A DNA stretch of 64,000 bases. It comes from Companilactobacillus paralimentarius DSM 13238 = JCM 10415 (GTDB lineage: Bacteria > Bacillota > Bacilli > Lactobacillales > Lactobacillaceae). The position numbers were made by a program, and so were the translations under genes. The stretch is from NCBI RefSeq assembly GCF_001434985.1, contig NZ_AZES01000117.1:1-64000 (forward strand), in the 5' to 3' direction. Shown piece by piece: positions 28,853 to 38,511 of this stretch. The notes under the pieces were generated by a model. The model did no database searches, was not told the origin of the DNA, and saw only the letters and a program-made list of their open reading frames with translations. Position 1 is the stretch's first letter; every line of letters starts with the position of its first letter.

Positions 28853-30466
28853 ATGACTAAATACATTTTTATTACAGGTGGAGTCGTTTCATCATTAGGT
28901 AAGGGAATCGTTGCCGCATCCCTTGGTAGATTACTAAAAAATCGCGGACTTAAGGTAACAATGCAAAAATTTGATCCATACATTAATGTGGACCCAGGAA
29001 CAATGAGTCCATATCAACACGGTGAAGTTTTTGTTACAAACGATGGTACAGAAACTGACCTCGATCTTGGACATTATGAAAGATTTATCGATAATGATTT
29101 GAACAAGTATTCAAATGTTACTACAGGTAAGATTTATTCAGAAGTTATTCGTCGCGAACGTCGTGGTGATTATAACGGTGCAACTGTTCAAGTTATTCCA
29201 CATATTACAGATATGATCAAACAAAAAATTATGCGTGCTGCAACTACAACAGATTCAGACGTTATTATTACTGAAGTTGGTGGTACTGTTGGTGATATTG
29301 AATCACAACCATACCTAGAAGCATTGCGTCAAATGAAGGCCGAAGTTGGTTCAGAAAACGTTGTTTATATTCATACATCACTAGTACCTTACTTGAAGGC
29401 AGCTGGCGAAATGAAGACAAAGCCAACACAACACAGTGTTAAGGAATTACGTGGTATCGGTATTCAACCTAACATCTTGGTTGTCAGAACTGAACTTCCA
29501 ATGCCACAAAGCATGAAAGATAAAATTGCGTCATTCTGTGATGTTGATCCTGAAGCAGTTATCGAATCACGTGATGCTAAGTCATTGTATGATGTTCCAT
29601 TGAACCTACAAGCTCAAAACTTTGATGATATTGTATGTCGTTACTTGCACTTAGATACAAAACCAGCTGATATGACAGATTGGCATAAGTTGGTTGACCG
29701 TGTTAACAACTTGAAGCATAAGACAAAGATCACTCTAGTTGGTAAATATACAAAATTACAAGATGCTTACATTTCTGTTACTGAAGCACTTCGTTCTGCT
29801 GGATATGTTTATAATACAGAGATAGAGATCGAAAAGATTTCAGCTGACCTTATCAATGATGACAATGTAGCCGATTATCTTAAGGATTCTGATGGTATTC
29901 TAGTACCAGGTGGTTTTGGTAGTCGTGGCCTTGAAGGTATGATTGCTGCTATTAAGTATGCTCGTGAAAATGATGTTCCATATCTTGGACTATGTTTAGG
30001 TATGCAAATGGCAAGTATTGAATTTGCTAGAGATGTTGCTGGTATCAAAGATGCTACAACTGGTGAAGTTGATCCAGATGCAGCAAACAAGATCATCGAT
30101 ATCATGGCAGACAAGAAAGATGTTGAAGACCGTGGTGGTACATTACGTTTAGGTGCTTATCCATGTAAATTAAAACCAGGTTCAAAGACAGCAGCCGCAT
30201 ACGACAATCAATCAGTTATTCAAGAAAGACATCGTCACAGATATGAATTTAACAATGAATATCGTAAACAATTTGAAGATCTTGGATTAGTATTCTCAGG
30301 TGTTTCACCAGATAACCACTTGGTTGAAGTTATCGAAATTCCTGAAAATAAGTTCTTCATTGCTGCTCAATATCATCCAGAATTCTTGTCAAGACCTACT
30401 AAGCCAGAAGGCCTATTCAAAGGCTTTATCGGTGCAGCTTCAGGCCTTGAAGAAGACAACATGTAG
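28853..30466 (+). CDS. pyrG: CTP synthase
   Basis: PyrG aminates UTP to CTP using ATP and glutamine. The 537-residue protein has the N-terminal synthetase domain ([38 protein letters not shown]) and a C-terminal class I glutamine amidotransferase domain with catalytic Cys in GLCLGMQ (near residue 381) and the HPE triad motif in YHPEF. ATG 28853 is used because GTGGAGG lies just before it; the longer frame from 28841 consumes that SD. Expression is expected to be controlled by the CTP attenuator upstream. Confidence 0.97.
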   Translation: MTKYIFITGGVVSSLGKGIVAASLGRLLKNRGLKVTMQKFDPYINVDPGTMSPYQHGEVFVTNDGTETDLDLGHYERFIDNDLNKYSNVTTGKIYSEVIRRERRGDYNGATVQVIPHITDMIKQKIMRAATTTDSDVIITEVGGTVGDIESQPYLEALRQMKAEVGSENVVYIHTSLVPYLKAAGEMKTKPTQHSVKELRGIGIQPNILVVRTELPMPQSMKDKIASFCDVDPEAVIESRDAKSLYDVPLNLQAQNFDDIVCRYLHLDTKPADMTDWHKLVDRVNNLKHKTKITLVGKYTKLQDAYISVTEALRSAGYVYNTEIEIEKISADLINDDNVADYLKDSDGILVPGGFGSRGLEGMIAAIKYARENDVPYLGLCLGMQMASIEFARDVAGIKDATTGEVDPDAANKIIDIMADKKDVEDRGGTLRLGAYPCKLKPGSKTAAAYDNQSVIQERHRHRYEFNNEYRKQFEDLGLVFSGVSPDNHLVEVIEIPENKFFIAAQYHPEFLSRPTKPEGLFKGFIGAASGLEEDNM

Positions 30467-30506
30467 TCTTCTCTTGAAGTAGTCAAATATAGTTAGGAAA
30501 AAGCTT

Positions 30507-31781
30507 ATGCAAAAACTTGTAATCAACGGTGGAAAGAAATTATCAGGTGAAGTAACAATTGGCGGGGCTAAGAATAGTACTGTAGCCTTGATTCCAGCTG
30601 CTATTTTGTCTAATACACCTGTAGTGTTAGATTCAGTACCACAAATTAGAGATGTAAAAAATTTGCGTTCAATTTTAAAAGATATGAACGTTACTTCTGA
30701 AATGAATAATGATGTATTAAAAATTGATCCAACTAAAATCCAATTTGCTGAATTGCCTAGTGGAAAAGTTAGTAGTTTGCGAGCTTCATATTACTTTATG
30801 GGAGCAATGCTAGGCCGTTTTGGTAAAGCTGTTGTTGGTTTCCCAGGTGGGGATGACATTGGACCACGTCCAATTGATCAACACATTAAAGGATTTGAAG
30901 CACTAGGTGCACACGTTGAGAACAGACACGGGCAAATCATTATTACAGCTCCTGAAGAAGGCCTTAAAGGAGCAAAAATCTTTTTAGATATGGTTTCAGT
31001 TGGTGCAACAATTAATGTAATTCTGGCTGCTGTTAAAGCTAAAGGAACAACTATAATTGAAAATGCTGCTAAGGAACCTGAGATCATCGATCTAGCAACA
31101 TTCTTGAACAATATGGGGGCAACTATTCGTGGTGTCGGTACTGAAACAATTCGTATCGAAGGTGTTGATACCTTATGTTCAAATAATGCTCATACTATTA
31201 TTCCAGATCGTATTGAAGCAGGAACTTATCTTAGTTTAGCTGCAGCTAATGGTGGAGATATTTTGGTAAAGAATATCATCAGTGAACATTTAGATGCCTT
31301 TTTAGCTAAATTAGATGAGATGGGTGTGAATCTTGAAGTTGGCGAAGATAGTATCTATGTGAAACCATCTCCCAACTTAAAAGCTGTTAACATTAAAACA
31401 ATGCCATATCCTGGTTTTGCTACAGATTTACAACAACCAATTACACCATTACTGATGAAAGCCAGTGGCGAAGCAATGATTGTTGATACCATCTATCCCA
31501 AACGAGTAAAGCATATTTCTCAATTGATTAAGATGGGTGCTAATATCACAAGTGAAAATGATTTGATTTTTGTTCATGGCGGAGCTCAATTAAAGGGTGC
31601 TAATGTGAGTGCCGATGAGATCAGAGCTGGAGCTTGCTTGATGATTGCTGGATTATTGGCTGATGGTCAAACAGTTATTAGCCATGCTGAAAACATTTTA
31701 CGTGGTTATGATCAAGTTGTTTGGAAATTACATTGTTTAAATGCTGATGTTAAGCTGATTGGTGAAGATGATTTAGTTTAG
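30507..31781 (+). CDS. murA: UDP-N-acetylglucosamine 1-carboxyvinyltransferase (MurA paralogue, Cys-to-Asp active site)
   Basis: MurA transfers enolpyruvate from PEP to UDP-GlcNAc, the first committed step of peptidoglycan synthesis. The 424-residue protein has the double inverted alpha/beta barrel motifs [16 protein letters not shown] at the N-terminus and GFEALGAHV. The active-site loop reads [12 protein letters not shown], so Asp116 stands where E. coli MurA has Cys115, the residue alkylated by fosfomycin; the codon is GAT 30852-30854. Cys-to-Asp enzymes known from other bacteria are active and fosfomycin-insensitive. The pyrG-murA position matches the second murA copy (murA2/murZ) of lactobacilli. 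Confidence 0.93.
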   Translation: MQKLVINGGKKLSGEVTIGGAKNSTVALIPAAILSNTPVVLDSVPQIRDVKNLRSILKDMNVTSEMNNDVLKIDPTKIQFAELPSGKVSSLRASYYFMGAMLGRFGKAVVGFPGGDDIGPRPIDQHIKGFEALGAHVENRHGQIIITAPEEGLKGAKIFLDMVSVGATINVILAAVKAKGTTIIENAAKEPEIIDLATFLNNMGATIRGVGTETIRIEGVDTLCSNNAHTIIPDRIEAGTYLSLAAANGGDILVKNIISEHLDAFLAKLDEMGVNLEVGEDSIYVKPSPNLKAVNIKTMPYPGFATDLQQPITPLLMKASGEAMIVDTIYPKRVKHISQLIKMGANITSENDLIFVHGGAQLKGANVSADEIRAGACLMIAGLLADGQTVISHAENILRGYDQVVWKLHCLNADVKLIGEDDLV

Positions 31782-31783
31782 TC

Positions 31784-31812
31784 TTGACTTTAGGATTATA
31801 AATTGTTAGATT
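31784..31812 (+). promoter_or_regulatory. Promoter of the ABC-F leader
   Basis: TTGACT (31784-31789), a 17-base spacer and TAGATT (31807-31812). A transcript from about 31819 would include the whole attenuator. The promoter touches the end of murA. Confidence 0.6.
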
Positions 31813-31847
31813 AAGTGATAGTTTAATACAAGAGAGGAAGTGCGCCG

Positions 31848-31859
31848 TTGAGAAAATAA
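31848..31859 (+). CDS. Putative three-codon leader peptide (TTG AGA AAA TAA)
   Basis: A TTG start, Arg, Lys and stop follow AGAGGA (31833-31838) at nine bases spacing, inside the 5' arm of the anti-antiterminator. The peptide would be fMet-Arg-Lys. Its placement, not its length, is the evidence: a ribosome stalled here by a 50S-targeting drug would cover the 31847-31854 arm. Translation is unproven. Confidence 0.5.
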   Translation: MRK

Positions 31860-31949
31860 GCTAGAGTTCAAAATTATACAAGTATAGAAATATATGGTGT
31901 GTAGTTTTGCTCGGCTTAAATTCTCAACAGTGCTTCCCAAAAGTAAATT

Positions 31950-31979
31950 AGGGAACGCTGTTTAGCGTTCTCTTTTTTT
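31950..31979 (+). terminator. Attenuator terminator before the ABC-F gene
   Basis: A ten-base-pair stem (one G-U), loop GTTT and seven T (31973-31979). It mostly overlaps the antiterminator's right arm. Confidence 0.88.
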
Positions 31980-32039
31980 GTCGAAAAAAATGAACAAACC
32001 AAGTCGATCTGACCCACACCTTAAGTGGGGTGTTGTTTT

Positions 32040-33536
32040 ATGGGAACAATTCAAATAGAAAATGTCAGTTTTAAATATGATCAAATGGTGGATAATTTAT
32101 TCAATGCTTTAAATCTAAAGATTGATGAGAGCTGGAAATTGGGTTTAATCGGACGTAATGGTCGTGGAAAAACAACTTTGATGAAAATGTTGTTAGGACA
32201 GTTACAGTATCAAGGCCAAATCATTTCCAATTTAAATTTTTATTATTATCCACAGACGGTTGTTGATAAAGATGTGCCAACCGTTGAAGTTGTTAAGAAT
32301 TTAGCACATTTAGAGGATTACGATCTTTGGAAAATTGAAATTGAGTTAGAGAAATTGAAAGTTGATGTAGATGTTTTGCAACAGGAGTTTTCAACCTTGA
32401 GTCCAGGTGAACGAACCAAAGTATTGTTAGCAATCTTGTTTATTGATGAATCAGGATTTCAATTAATTGATGAACCAACCAATCATTTAGACATTGAGGG
32501 TAGAAAGATTGTTTCAGATTATCTCAAAAGTAAGAAGGGCTTTATTGTGATTAGTCATGATAAGAGCTTCTTAAATCCAGTAATTGATCATGTCATTTCA
32601 ATTGATCGTAGTGATGTAGTGGTGTACAAAGGAAATTTTGATACCTGGCAAGAACAAAAAGAACGTCAAGATCAGTCGGAGTTAGCCGAAAAGGAGCAAT
32701 TGAAGAAAGATATTAATCGTCTTCATGAAACAGCGGTTAAACGTGAGAACTGGTCCAGACAAACTGAATCACAAAAAAATAGAAAACATTACACAGAAAA
32801 AGTTCATTTGGATAAGGGCTTCATTGGTACCAAGGCGGCTAAGATGATGAAAAAAGCTAAAACAGCTGAACGTCGGGTCAACTCAGCTATTGATGAGAAG
32901 AAAACTTTGCTGAAAAATATTGAAATAGAAGCGCCTATCGAACTAAATTACGAAAAATTATCGCATCCTGACGTATTCGTACAGGTAGAAAATTTAAGAT
33001 TACAACATGAAAATATTGTGACGCCAACAGTCGACTTCAAAGTTAAACGAGATCAAGTAGTGTCATTGATTGGACCTAACGGAATCGGCAAGACAACTAT
33101 CTTTAAACAGATTCTAGGTTTGTCACAGCCTTTTGAACAGACTGGACAGATTCATGTTGCCAATAATTTAAAAATTTCTTACCTGCGTCAAGACAATGAA
33201 CTACAAGGTACTATCAGACAATTGGCAGAACAAAAACAAATCGAACCAGAATTAACCTTTTCTAATTTACGTAAATTAGGTTTTGAACGCTATCTCTTTG
33301 AACAACCGATTGAACAGATGAGTCAAGGTCAACGTCGAAAGGTTGCACTGGCAGTGAGTTTGTCAGAAGAGGCTAACCTTTATTTCTGGGACGAACCGTT
33401 AAATTATTTAGACGTAATTACTCGTCAGCAAATTATTGAGGCAATAAAAAAACAACATCCAACGATGTTGTTAATCGATCATGATCAAGATTTAATTGAT
33501 TCGGTTTCTAGTGCCAAGGTTTACTTACATTATTAG
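32040..33536 (+). CDS. Lsa-type ABC-F ribosomal protection protein
   Basis: A 498-residue soluble protein with two ABC domains and no membrane segments. Domain 1 has Walker A GRNGRGKT (38-45), signature LSPGERTK and LIDEPTNHLD. The linker (about 205-300) is charged and contains DKGFIGTKAAKMMKKAK, a stretch typical of Lsa/Vga-like ARE ABC-F proteins. Domain 2 has GPNGIGKTT, MSQGQRRKVAL and FWDEPLNYLD. Such proteins bind the ribosomal E site and displace lincosamides, streptogramin A or pleuromutilins. ATG 32040 is chosen; upstream GTG 32025 lies in the SD. The stretch 32013-32033 can fold and partly hide the SD. Exact drug range is unknown. Confidence 0.85.
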   Translation: MGTIQIENVSFKYDQMVDNLFNALNLKIDESWKLGLIGRNGRGKTTLMKMLLGQLQYQGQIISNLNFYYYPQTVVDKDVPTVEVVKNLAHLEDYDLWKIEIELEKLKVDVDVLQQEFSTLSPGERTKVLLAILFIDESGFQLIDEPTNHLDIEGRKIVSDYLKSKKGFIVISHDKSFLNPVIDHVISIDRSDVVVYKGNFDTWQEQKERQDQSELAEKEQLKKDINRLHETAVKRENWSRQTESQKNRKHYTEKVHLDKGFIGTKAAKMMKKAKTAERRVNSAIDEKKTLLKNIEIEAPIELNYEKLSHPDVFVQVENLRLQHENIVTPTVDFKVKRDQVVSLIGPNGIGKTTIFKQILGLSQPFEQTGQIHVANNLKISYLRQDNELQGTIRQLAEQKQIEPELTFSNLRKLGFERYLFEQPIEQMSQGQRRKVALAVSLSEEANLYFWDEPLNYLDVITRQQIIEAIKKQHPTMLLIDHDQDLIDSVSSAKVYLHY

Positions 33537-33636
33537 AATGGTATTGAATAATTGTGTAACTCATGATATTATTAGACACTGTTAGTAATTTAATCTATAT
33601 TTCTGTAAAAGATTTATGGCAAAGGAGCGACATAGA

Positions 33637-33885
33637 ATGAAACAAGGAATTCACCCAGATTACCATCAAGTTGTCTTTATGGACTCATCAACAGGTAAGA
33701 AATTCTTAGCTGGTTCAACTGTTGAATCAAAAGAAACAACTGATTACGAAGGTAACGAATATCCATTAATTCGTGTTGAAATCTCATCAGATTCACATCC
33801 TTTCTACACTGGTAAACAAAAGTTTGCTCAAGCAGATGGACGTATCGACCGTTTCAACAAGAAATATGGCTTGTCAAACAAGTAA
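33637..33885 (+). CDS. rpmE2: Ribosomal protein bL31, type B
   Basis: An 82-residue large-subunit protein bridging the two ribosomal subunits. It begins [16 protein letters not shown] and has no CxxC pairs, so it is the zinc-independent type B form that replaces zinc-binding L31 when zinc is scarce. It retains the FYTGKQKF motif. The frame is open from 33616, but AAAGGAG lies nine bases before ATG 33637. Its own terminator follows. No Zur-box could be recognised upstream. Confidence 0.95.
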   Translation: MKQGIHPDYHQVVFMDSSTGKKFLAGSTVESKETTDYEGNEYPLIRVEISSDSHPFYTGKQKFAQADGRIDRFNKKYGLSNK

Positions 33886-33888
33886 AAA

Positions 33889-33918
33889 AAGTCATCCGAA
33901 TGGATGGCTTATTTTTTT
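33889..33918. terminator. Bidirectional terminator between rpmE2 and the exporter
   Basis: AAGTCATCC paired with GGATGGCTT, loop GAA or AAT, with A and T runs on both sides serving both converging genes. Confidence 0.85.
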
Positions 33919-33926
33919 GCAAAGCT

Positions 33927-35165
33927 TTATATTTTGACTTTGCTTTTCTTTGATTTCAAGTGTGTGTAGACCCAAATGAAGTTGATCAAAGCTAAACCAC
34001 TGGTACTGATAAAGACAGCGGAATAACTTAAAGCACTGGTAATATAAGAACCTAAGAGTGGTCCACAGACATTACCAACTGATTGGAATGACTGATTATA
34101 TCCGAAGATTCTACCAGTGTATTTTGGATCGGTATATTTGGCCAGAATTGTCTGAACTTGAGGAACTAAGCAGGCATCAGAAACACCAACTAAGAATCTC
34201 AAAGCAGCCAACTGCCAAACGTTAGTGACAAAGGCTTGTGGAATATAAACCAAGATGGCGAAGATTAATCCACCAACTAAGATTTTTCCCGTTCCAATTT
34301 TGTCACCTAAAGCACCAAATCTAGGTGCAGCAATAATATTAGCAATACCAGGCATCGCTGCGACAACTCCAGCAACTAATGTGACCTGACTAGAATTGTG
34401 CATTAACTGTTTAACGTACAAACTAATGATCGGATTGATTGAGTTGTTAGAAGTCTGAATGATCATGGTTGTAACAAACATTGCCAAGATGAGATTAGGA
34501 TTTTTCAACTTGTGGAAAATTTCTTTAGTTGATTCCTCTTCACCTTTGGGAATTGGTTTGAAATCTTCCTTGATGAAGACAGTAACCAAGATGAAAGCAA
34601 TGAAAAGTAGAGAACCAGTTATCATAAAGGGAATTCGATAACCAAAATATTGTGCAATTACACCGCCGACCAGTGGTCCTAATAAAGTACCGGAGATAAC
34701 ACCGGTGTTTAAGGTACCCAAGGCTTTTCCACTTTCAGATCTAGGAGCTGTTGAAGCAATTAACGTATTGGAGTTACTAACGAATCCAGAAAAGACACCT
34801 TGAAGGAGTCTTAAAACAACTAATTGCCAAGGAGCAGTTACGAAGGCCTGTAGGAAAATAACAATCGCCATACCAAGTGAAGCTCGAATCAGCATTAGTT
34901 TTCGACCTCGACGGTCAGCAATCTTACCCCAAATAGGAGAAATGATTGCCATGACTAAAAACGTCGATGAAAAGGCAATACCATTCCAGATCACAAGTTG
35001 ACTTTTTGTGAAATTACCTAACTGGTTAATGTATAATGGCATAAAAGGTGTAATCATACTAAAGCCAATACCTGATACAAAAGTACTAAACCATAAAACT
35101 ATTAGATTCTTTTTCCAATAATTATTCGGTTCGGGAGTATCACTTGTACTAGATGTCATATACAT
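33927..35165 (-). CDS. DHA1 family MFS multidrug efflux protein
   Basis: A 412-residue protein with 12 hydrophobic helices. It carries motif A GKIADRRGRKLMLIRA between helices 2 and 3 and the antiporter motif C stretch GTLLGPLVGGVIA in helix 5, like PmrA/NorA-type drug pumps. It probably exports amphipathic drugs in exchange for protons; the substrate is unknown. ATG 35165 has AAAGGA five bases upstream; ATG 35159 is an alternative. It is monocistronic, divergent from murF and convergent with rpmE2. No regulator gene is adjacent. Confidence 0.88.
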   Translation of the reverse strand: MYMTSSTSDTPEPNNYWKKNLIVLWFSTFVSGIGFSMITPFMPLYINQLGNFTKSQLVIWNGIAFSSTFLVMAIISPIWGKIADRRGRKLMLIRASLGMAIVIFLQAFVTAPWQLVVLRLLQGVFSGFVSNSNTLIASTAPRSESGKALGTLNTGVISGTLLGPLVGGVIAQYFGYRIPFMITGSLLFIAFILVTVFIKEDFKPIPKGEEESTKEIFHKLKNPNLILAMFVTTMIIQTSNNSINPIISLYVKQLMHNSSQVTLVAGVVAAMPGIANIIAAPRFGALGDKIGTGKILVGGLIFAILVYIPQAFVTNVWQLAALRFLVGVSDACLVPQVQTILAKYTDPKYTGRIFGYNQSFQSVGNVCGPLLGSYITSALSYSAVFISTSGLALINFIWVYTHLKSKKSKVKI

Positions 35166-35248
35166 CAAATCCTTTCTAAGTATCTTAGTATACTCTTTTT
35201 TTGTTTATATCTTATAAAATTATTTTTTCAAATTAAGGAAGTTTTTCT

Positions 35249-36613
35249 ATGAAGATGAAGTTAAGGGAAGTTTACTCTGTATTAAAAATTGAAAGTGGCG
35301 AAGTTGAAGATGTTGAAATAACGGGTGTTTGTTTTGACAGTCGGAAAGCTAAAGCAGGTGACTTATTCTTTCCATTGCAAGGGGAACGCGATGGGCATGA
35401 GTTTATTAATAGTGCAATTAAGAATGGCATTAGTGCTACTATTTGGCAAAGTGATCATGATATTCCTAATAACGAAGTACCTTATGTTGTTGTAAAAAAC
35501 GTTTCAGAGGCTTTTGAAACTTTAGCTAAATATTACTTGAAGAAAGTAAACCCTAAAGTTGTTGCTGTGACTGGTAGTAACGGTAAAACAACGACTAAGG
35601 ATATGATTGCTAAGATCCTTAGTACAAGCAATAATGTTGCTAAAACACCGCAAAACTTTAATAATGAAATTGGTGTGCCCTATACAATTTTGAATATGCC
35701 AACTAATACTGAGGTTTTAGTTGTCGAAATGGGAATGGATCGTCCTGGTCAAATTGATCATTTGAGCGATATTGCTAACCCTGATATTTCCGTTATTACA
35801 ATGATTGGTGAAGCGCACATTGAGTTTTTTGGTACTAGAGATAAAATTGCTGATGCAAAAATGGAAATCGTCGATCACCTTAATGAAGATGGAACCTTTG
35901 TTTACAATGGGGATGAACCACTGCTGCTAGAACGTGCTGAAAAAGTTAGTCAAAGACAAGCAACTTTTGGTAGTCATGACAACAATGATTTGTACGCAAC
36001 GGAAATTAATCCGGGTAAGACGACAACTAGTTTTAAAACTAATTTGTGGCCTGAATTAGATTTTGAAATTCCAATGATGGGTGAATACAATGTCAATAAT
36101 GCCTTGGCTGCAATGCTAGTAGGTAAAATGTCTCATATTAAACCGGAAGCTATGCAACAAGCATTGAAAGATTTATTTGTGACAGCTAATCGTACTGAGT
36201 GGATGAAGGCCGAAAATGGTGCTGATATTTTGAGCGATGTCTACAATTCTAATCCAACGGCTGCTATCGAAGTACTTAACAGTTTGAAGGACATTAAGAC
36301 TACAGGTCGTAAATTGATTGTCTTAGGCGATATGCTAGAGTTAGGTCAGGCATCGGAGACACTCCACGAGTCCTTAGCAAGTCATATTAACAAGGAAGAT
36401 TTTGCCAAAGTTTATCTTGTTGGCGATTATATGAAGTATTTACGCAATAAACTTAGTGCTAAATATGATACAAACGATCTTTTCTGGTTTGAAAAGGATC
36501 AGTTAGAAGAATTAACTACAAAATTAAAAGAAGAATTACAGCCCAATGACACGATTTTATTAAAGGGTAGCCATGGAATTCATTTAGAAAACGTTTTACA
36601 TGAACTAATTTAG
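35249..36613 (+). CDS. murF: UDP-N-acetylmuramoyl-tripeptide--D-alanyl-D-alanine ligase
   Basis: MurF adds D-Ala-D-Ala to the UDP-MurNAc tripeptide, completing the soluble peptidoglycan precursor. The 454-residue protein has the Mur ligase three-domain layout: an N-terminal substrate domain (GVCFDSRKAKAGDLFFPL), a central ATPase with VAVTGSNGKTTTKDMI (near residue 108), and a C-terminal domain with DVYNSNPTA. AAGGAAG precedes ATG 35249. It lies before cshA, the murF-DEAD helicase order being common in lactobacilli. alr, which makes D-Ala, is two genes further on. Confidence 0.95.
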   Translation: MKMKLREVYSVLKIESGEVEDVEITGVCFDSRKAKAGDLFFPLQGERDGHEFINSAIKNGISATIWQSDHDIPNNEVPYVVVKNVSEAFETLAKYYLKKVNPKVVAVTGSNGKTTTKDMIAKILSTSNNVAKTPQNFNNEIGVPYTILNMPTNTEVLVVEMGMDRPGQIDHLSDIANPDISVITMIGEAHIEFFGTRDKIADAKMEIVDHLNEDGTFVYNGDEPLLLERAEKVSQRQATFGSHDNNDLYATEINPGKTTTSFKTNLWPELDFEIPMMGEYNVNNALAAMLVGKMSHIKPEAMQQALKDLFVTANRTEWMKAENGADILSDVYNSNPTAAIEVLNSLKDIKTTGRKLIVLGDMLELGQASETLHESLASHINKEDFAKVYLVGDYMKYLRNKLSAKYDTNDLFWFEKDQLEELTTKLKEELQPNDTILLKGSHGIHLENVLHELI

Positions 36614-36696
36614 TCTTGTCAATTGAGATTGTTCATAAAACATGGTAGAGTAGGTAGATTGTTATTTTATCGTGTTTTAAAAAATGGAGGACATTT

Positions 36697-38235
36697 GTGA
36701 AATTTAAAGAATTAGATTTAGATCCCAGATTACTGAGCGCTATCAATGAAGCCGGTTTCGAAGAAACAACACCCATCCAAGCTCAAACTATTCCACTAGT
36801 TATGAGTGGGGCCGACGTAATTGGCCAAGCTCAAACTGGTACAGGAAAGACGGCAGCCTTTGGTTTACCAATTTTAAATGCCGTTGATACTCAATCAAGT
36901 AACATTCAAGCATTGATTATCTCTCCAACTAGAGAATTAGCTATTCAAACACAAGAAGAACTTTACCGCTTAGGTAGTGACAAGAAGGTTAAGGTTCAAA
37001 GTGTTTATGGTGGATCAGATATTAGAAGACAGATCCGTGCCTTGAAGAATCACCCTCAGATCGTGGTTGGTACTCCCGGAAGAATGCTTGACCACATCAA
37101 CCGTCACACCTTGAAACTTGGCAACGTTAATACCGTTGTTCTTGATGAAGCTGATGAAATGTTAGATATGGGATTCGTTGAAGATATTGAAAGTATCCTT
37201 TCAAACGTACCAAACAAACATCAAACATTGTTATTCTCAGCTACAATGCCAAAACCTATCATGAAAATTGCTGATAAGTTTATGACAGATCCTCAAATCG
37301 TTAAGATCAAGTCAAAAGAATTGACTGCTGATAAGATTGATCAATACTTTGTTAAGGCTAAGGAATTTGAAAAATTTGACTTGATGACTCGTTTATTCGA
37401 TGTTCAAGCACCAGAATTAGCTTTAATCTTTGGTCGTACAAAGCGTCGTGTTGACGAACTTACACGTGGTTTACAAGCTCGTGGTTACAATGCTGAAGGT
37501 ATTCATGGTGACTTGTCACAGGATAAGAGAACTAGCGTTTTACGTAAGTTTAAAGCTGGTAAGTTAGACTTCTTAGTTGCAACTGATGTTGCTGCTCGTG
37601 GATTGGATATTTCTGGTGTATCACATGTTTATAACTATGATATTCCTCAAGATCCTGATAGTTATGTTCACCGTATTGGCCGTACAGGTCGTGCCGGACA
37701 TTCTGGTGTTTCTGTAACATTCGTTACACCAAATGAAATGGGTTACTTACGTACAATCGAAAACTTAACTAAGAAACGTATGGAACCACTTGCTCAACCT
37801 ACTGATAAAGAAGTTCTTAAAGGACAATTGGAATCAGTTAAGCAAGATATTAAAGATACTTTGGAACATGACAAACACTTGGATCGTTTCGATTCAGCTG
37901 TTCAAGAATTGTTAGCAGATTACTCTGCCGAAGATATTGCTCGTATCTTCTTAAGCGAATCAATCAAGGATGCTGAAAGTGTTCCTGTTAAGATTGCTCC
38001 TGAAAGACCACTTCCTTCACGTAAGGTAAGCCATAGTCGTTCAGGTCATGGTCGTCGTGGTAAGTTCAACGGACATCGTGGTGGTGGAGATCACCGTGGT
38101 GGCAGTGGTAACAGACGTCGTAATAGTGATCGTCGTGATGGACATCATGATGAAAAAGGTGGCAAGCGCCGCGAACATGACAACAAACGTAATGGTCGTA
38201 GCAAAAAGTCATTCAAGATTAGAACAAATCTATAA
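36697..38235 (+). CDS. cshA: DEAD-box RNA helicase CshA
   Basis: CshA unwinds RNA and works with the RNA degradosome and in ribosome assembly at low temperature. The 512-residue protein has all helicase motifs: [12 protein letters not shown] (Walker A, near 50), [26 protein letters not shown], and the C-terminal [10 protein letters not shown]. After the core (about residue 430) comes a basic, Gly/Arg/His-rich tail with RGGGDHRGG-like repeats, an RNA-binding extension. GTG 36697 follows GGAGGA. The tail's GC-rich repeats create spurious open frames in other phases. Confidence 0.95.
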   Translation: MKFKELDLDPRLLSAINEAGFEETTPIQAQTIPLVMSGADVIGQAQTGTGKTAAFGLPILNAVDTQSSNIQALIISPTRELAIQTQEELYRLGSDKKVKVQSVYGGSDIRRQIRALKNHPQIVVGTPGRMLDHINRHTLKLGNVNTVVLDEADEMLDMGFVEDIESILSNVPNKHQTLLFSATMPKPIMKIADKFMTDPQIVKIKSKELTADKIDQYFVKAKEFEKFDLMTRLFDVQAPELALIFGRTKRRVDELTRGLQARGYNAEGIHGDLSQDKRTSVLRKFKAGKLDFLVATDVAARGLDISGVSHVYNYDIPQDPDSYVHRIGRTGRAGHSGVSVTFVTPNEMGYLRTIENLTKKRMEPLAQPTDKEVLKGQLESVKQDIKDTLEHDKHLDRFDSAVQELLADYSAEDIARIFLSESIKDAESVPVKIAPERPLPSRKVSHSRSGHGRRGKFNGHRGGGDHRGGSGNRRRNSDRRDGHHDEKGGKRREHDNKRNGRSKKSFKIRTNL

Positions 38236-38283
38236 TTAATGAATATATGAATTATAGTTATTGAAAATATAATTATAATGATT

Positions 38284-38319
38284 AAGCCAGGTAAATTATT
38301 TTACTTTGGCTTTTTTTTT
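38284..38319 (+). terminator. Terminator of cshA
   Basis: AAGCCAGGTAAA paired with TTTACTTTGGCTT (38284-38295 with about 38300-38312), followed by nine T. Confidence 0.88.
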
Positions 38320-38455
38320 ACAGTAAAATAGACCTGCCAAGACGGTTGAAACTTGAAAAGTTATCTAAAAATGCTATGATTTAAGCTTAAATCAAACAAA
38401 TTTTAATTTAATTGCTGATTGGAACTGCAAGAAATTGAAAACTGTGCTTTACTTC

Positions 38456-38474
38456 AATTGAAAACTTTTCAATT
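38456..38474. promoter_or_regulatory. Perfect 19-bp palindrome upstream of acpS-alr
   Basis: AATTGAAAA, a central C, then the exact complement TTTTCAATT. The left half occurs again 23 bases earlier at 38433-38442. This is operator-like and not followed by a T run. No regulator is identified. Confidence 0.5.
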
Positions 38475-38511
38475 TATTATTAATTAAAAAAATAGATTGC
38501 GAGAAAAAAAT

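Larger units (their letters stand above)
31819..31979 (+). promoter_or_regulatory. Ribosome-mediated transcription attenuator of the ABC-F gene
   Basis: Three mutually exclusive structures can be paired. The anti-antiterminator joins 31836-31843 and 31847-31854 to 31921-31928 and 31930-31937. The antiterminator joins 31926-31938 to 31951-31962 (12 pairs with C31933 bulged). The terminator joins 31950-31959 to 31964-31973. A three-codon leader frame with its own SD lies inside the first arm, so a ribosome stalled there would free the antiterminator strand. This is the layout known for antibiotic-induced ABC-F and erm genes. The loop also contains a further hairpin of ten pairs (AAAATTATAC with GTGTAGTTTT). 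Confidence 0.8.

Noticed and set aside
31836-31940. 6S RNA or SRP RNA at the long hairpin before the ABC-F gene
   Set aside because: The hairpin length is suggestive, but SRP loop motifs are absent, and the alternative pairing with the terminator plus leader frame explains it better as an attenuator.
38048-38239. 63-codon frame rich in Val overlapping the end of cshA
   Set aside because: It is a phase-shifted reading of the Gly/Arg-rich repeats of the CshA tail.
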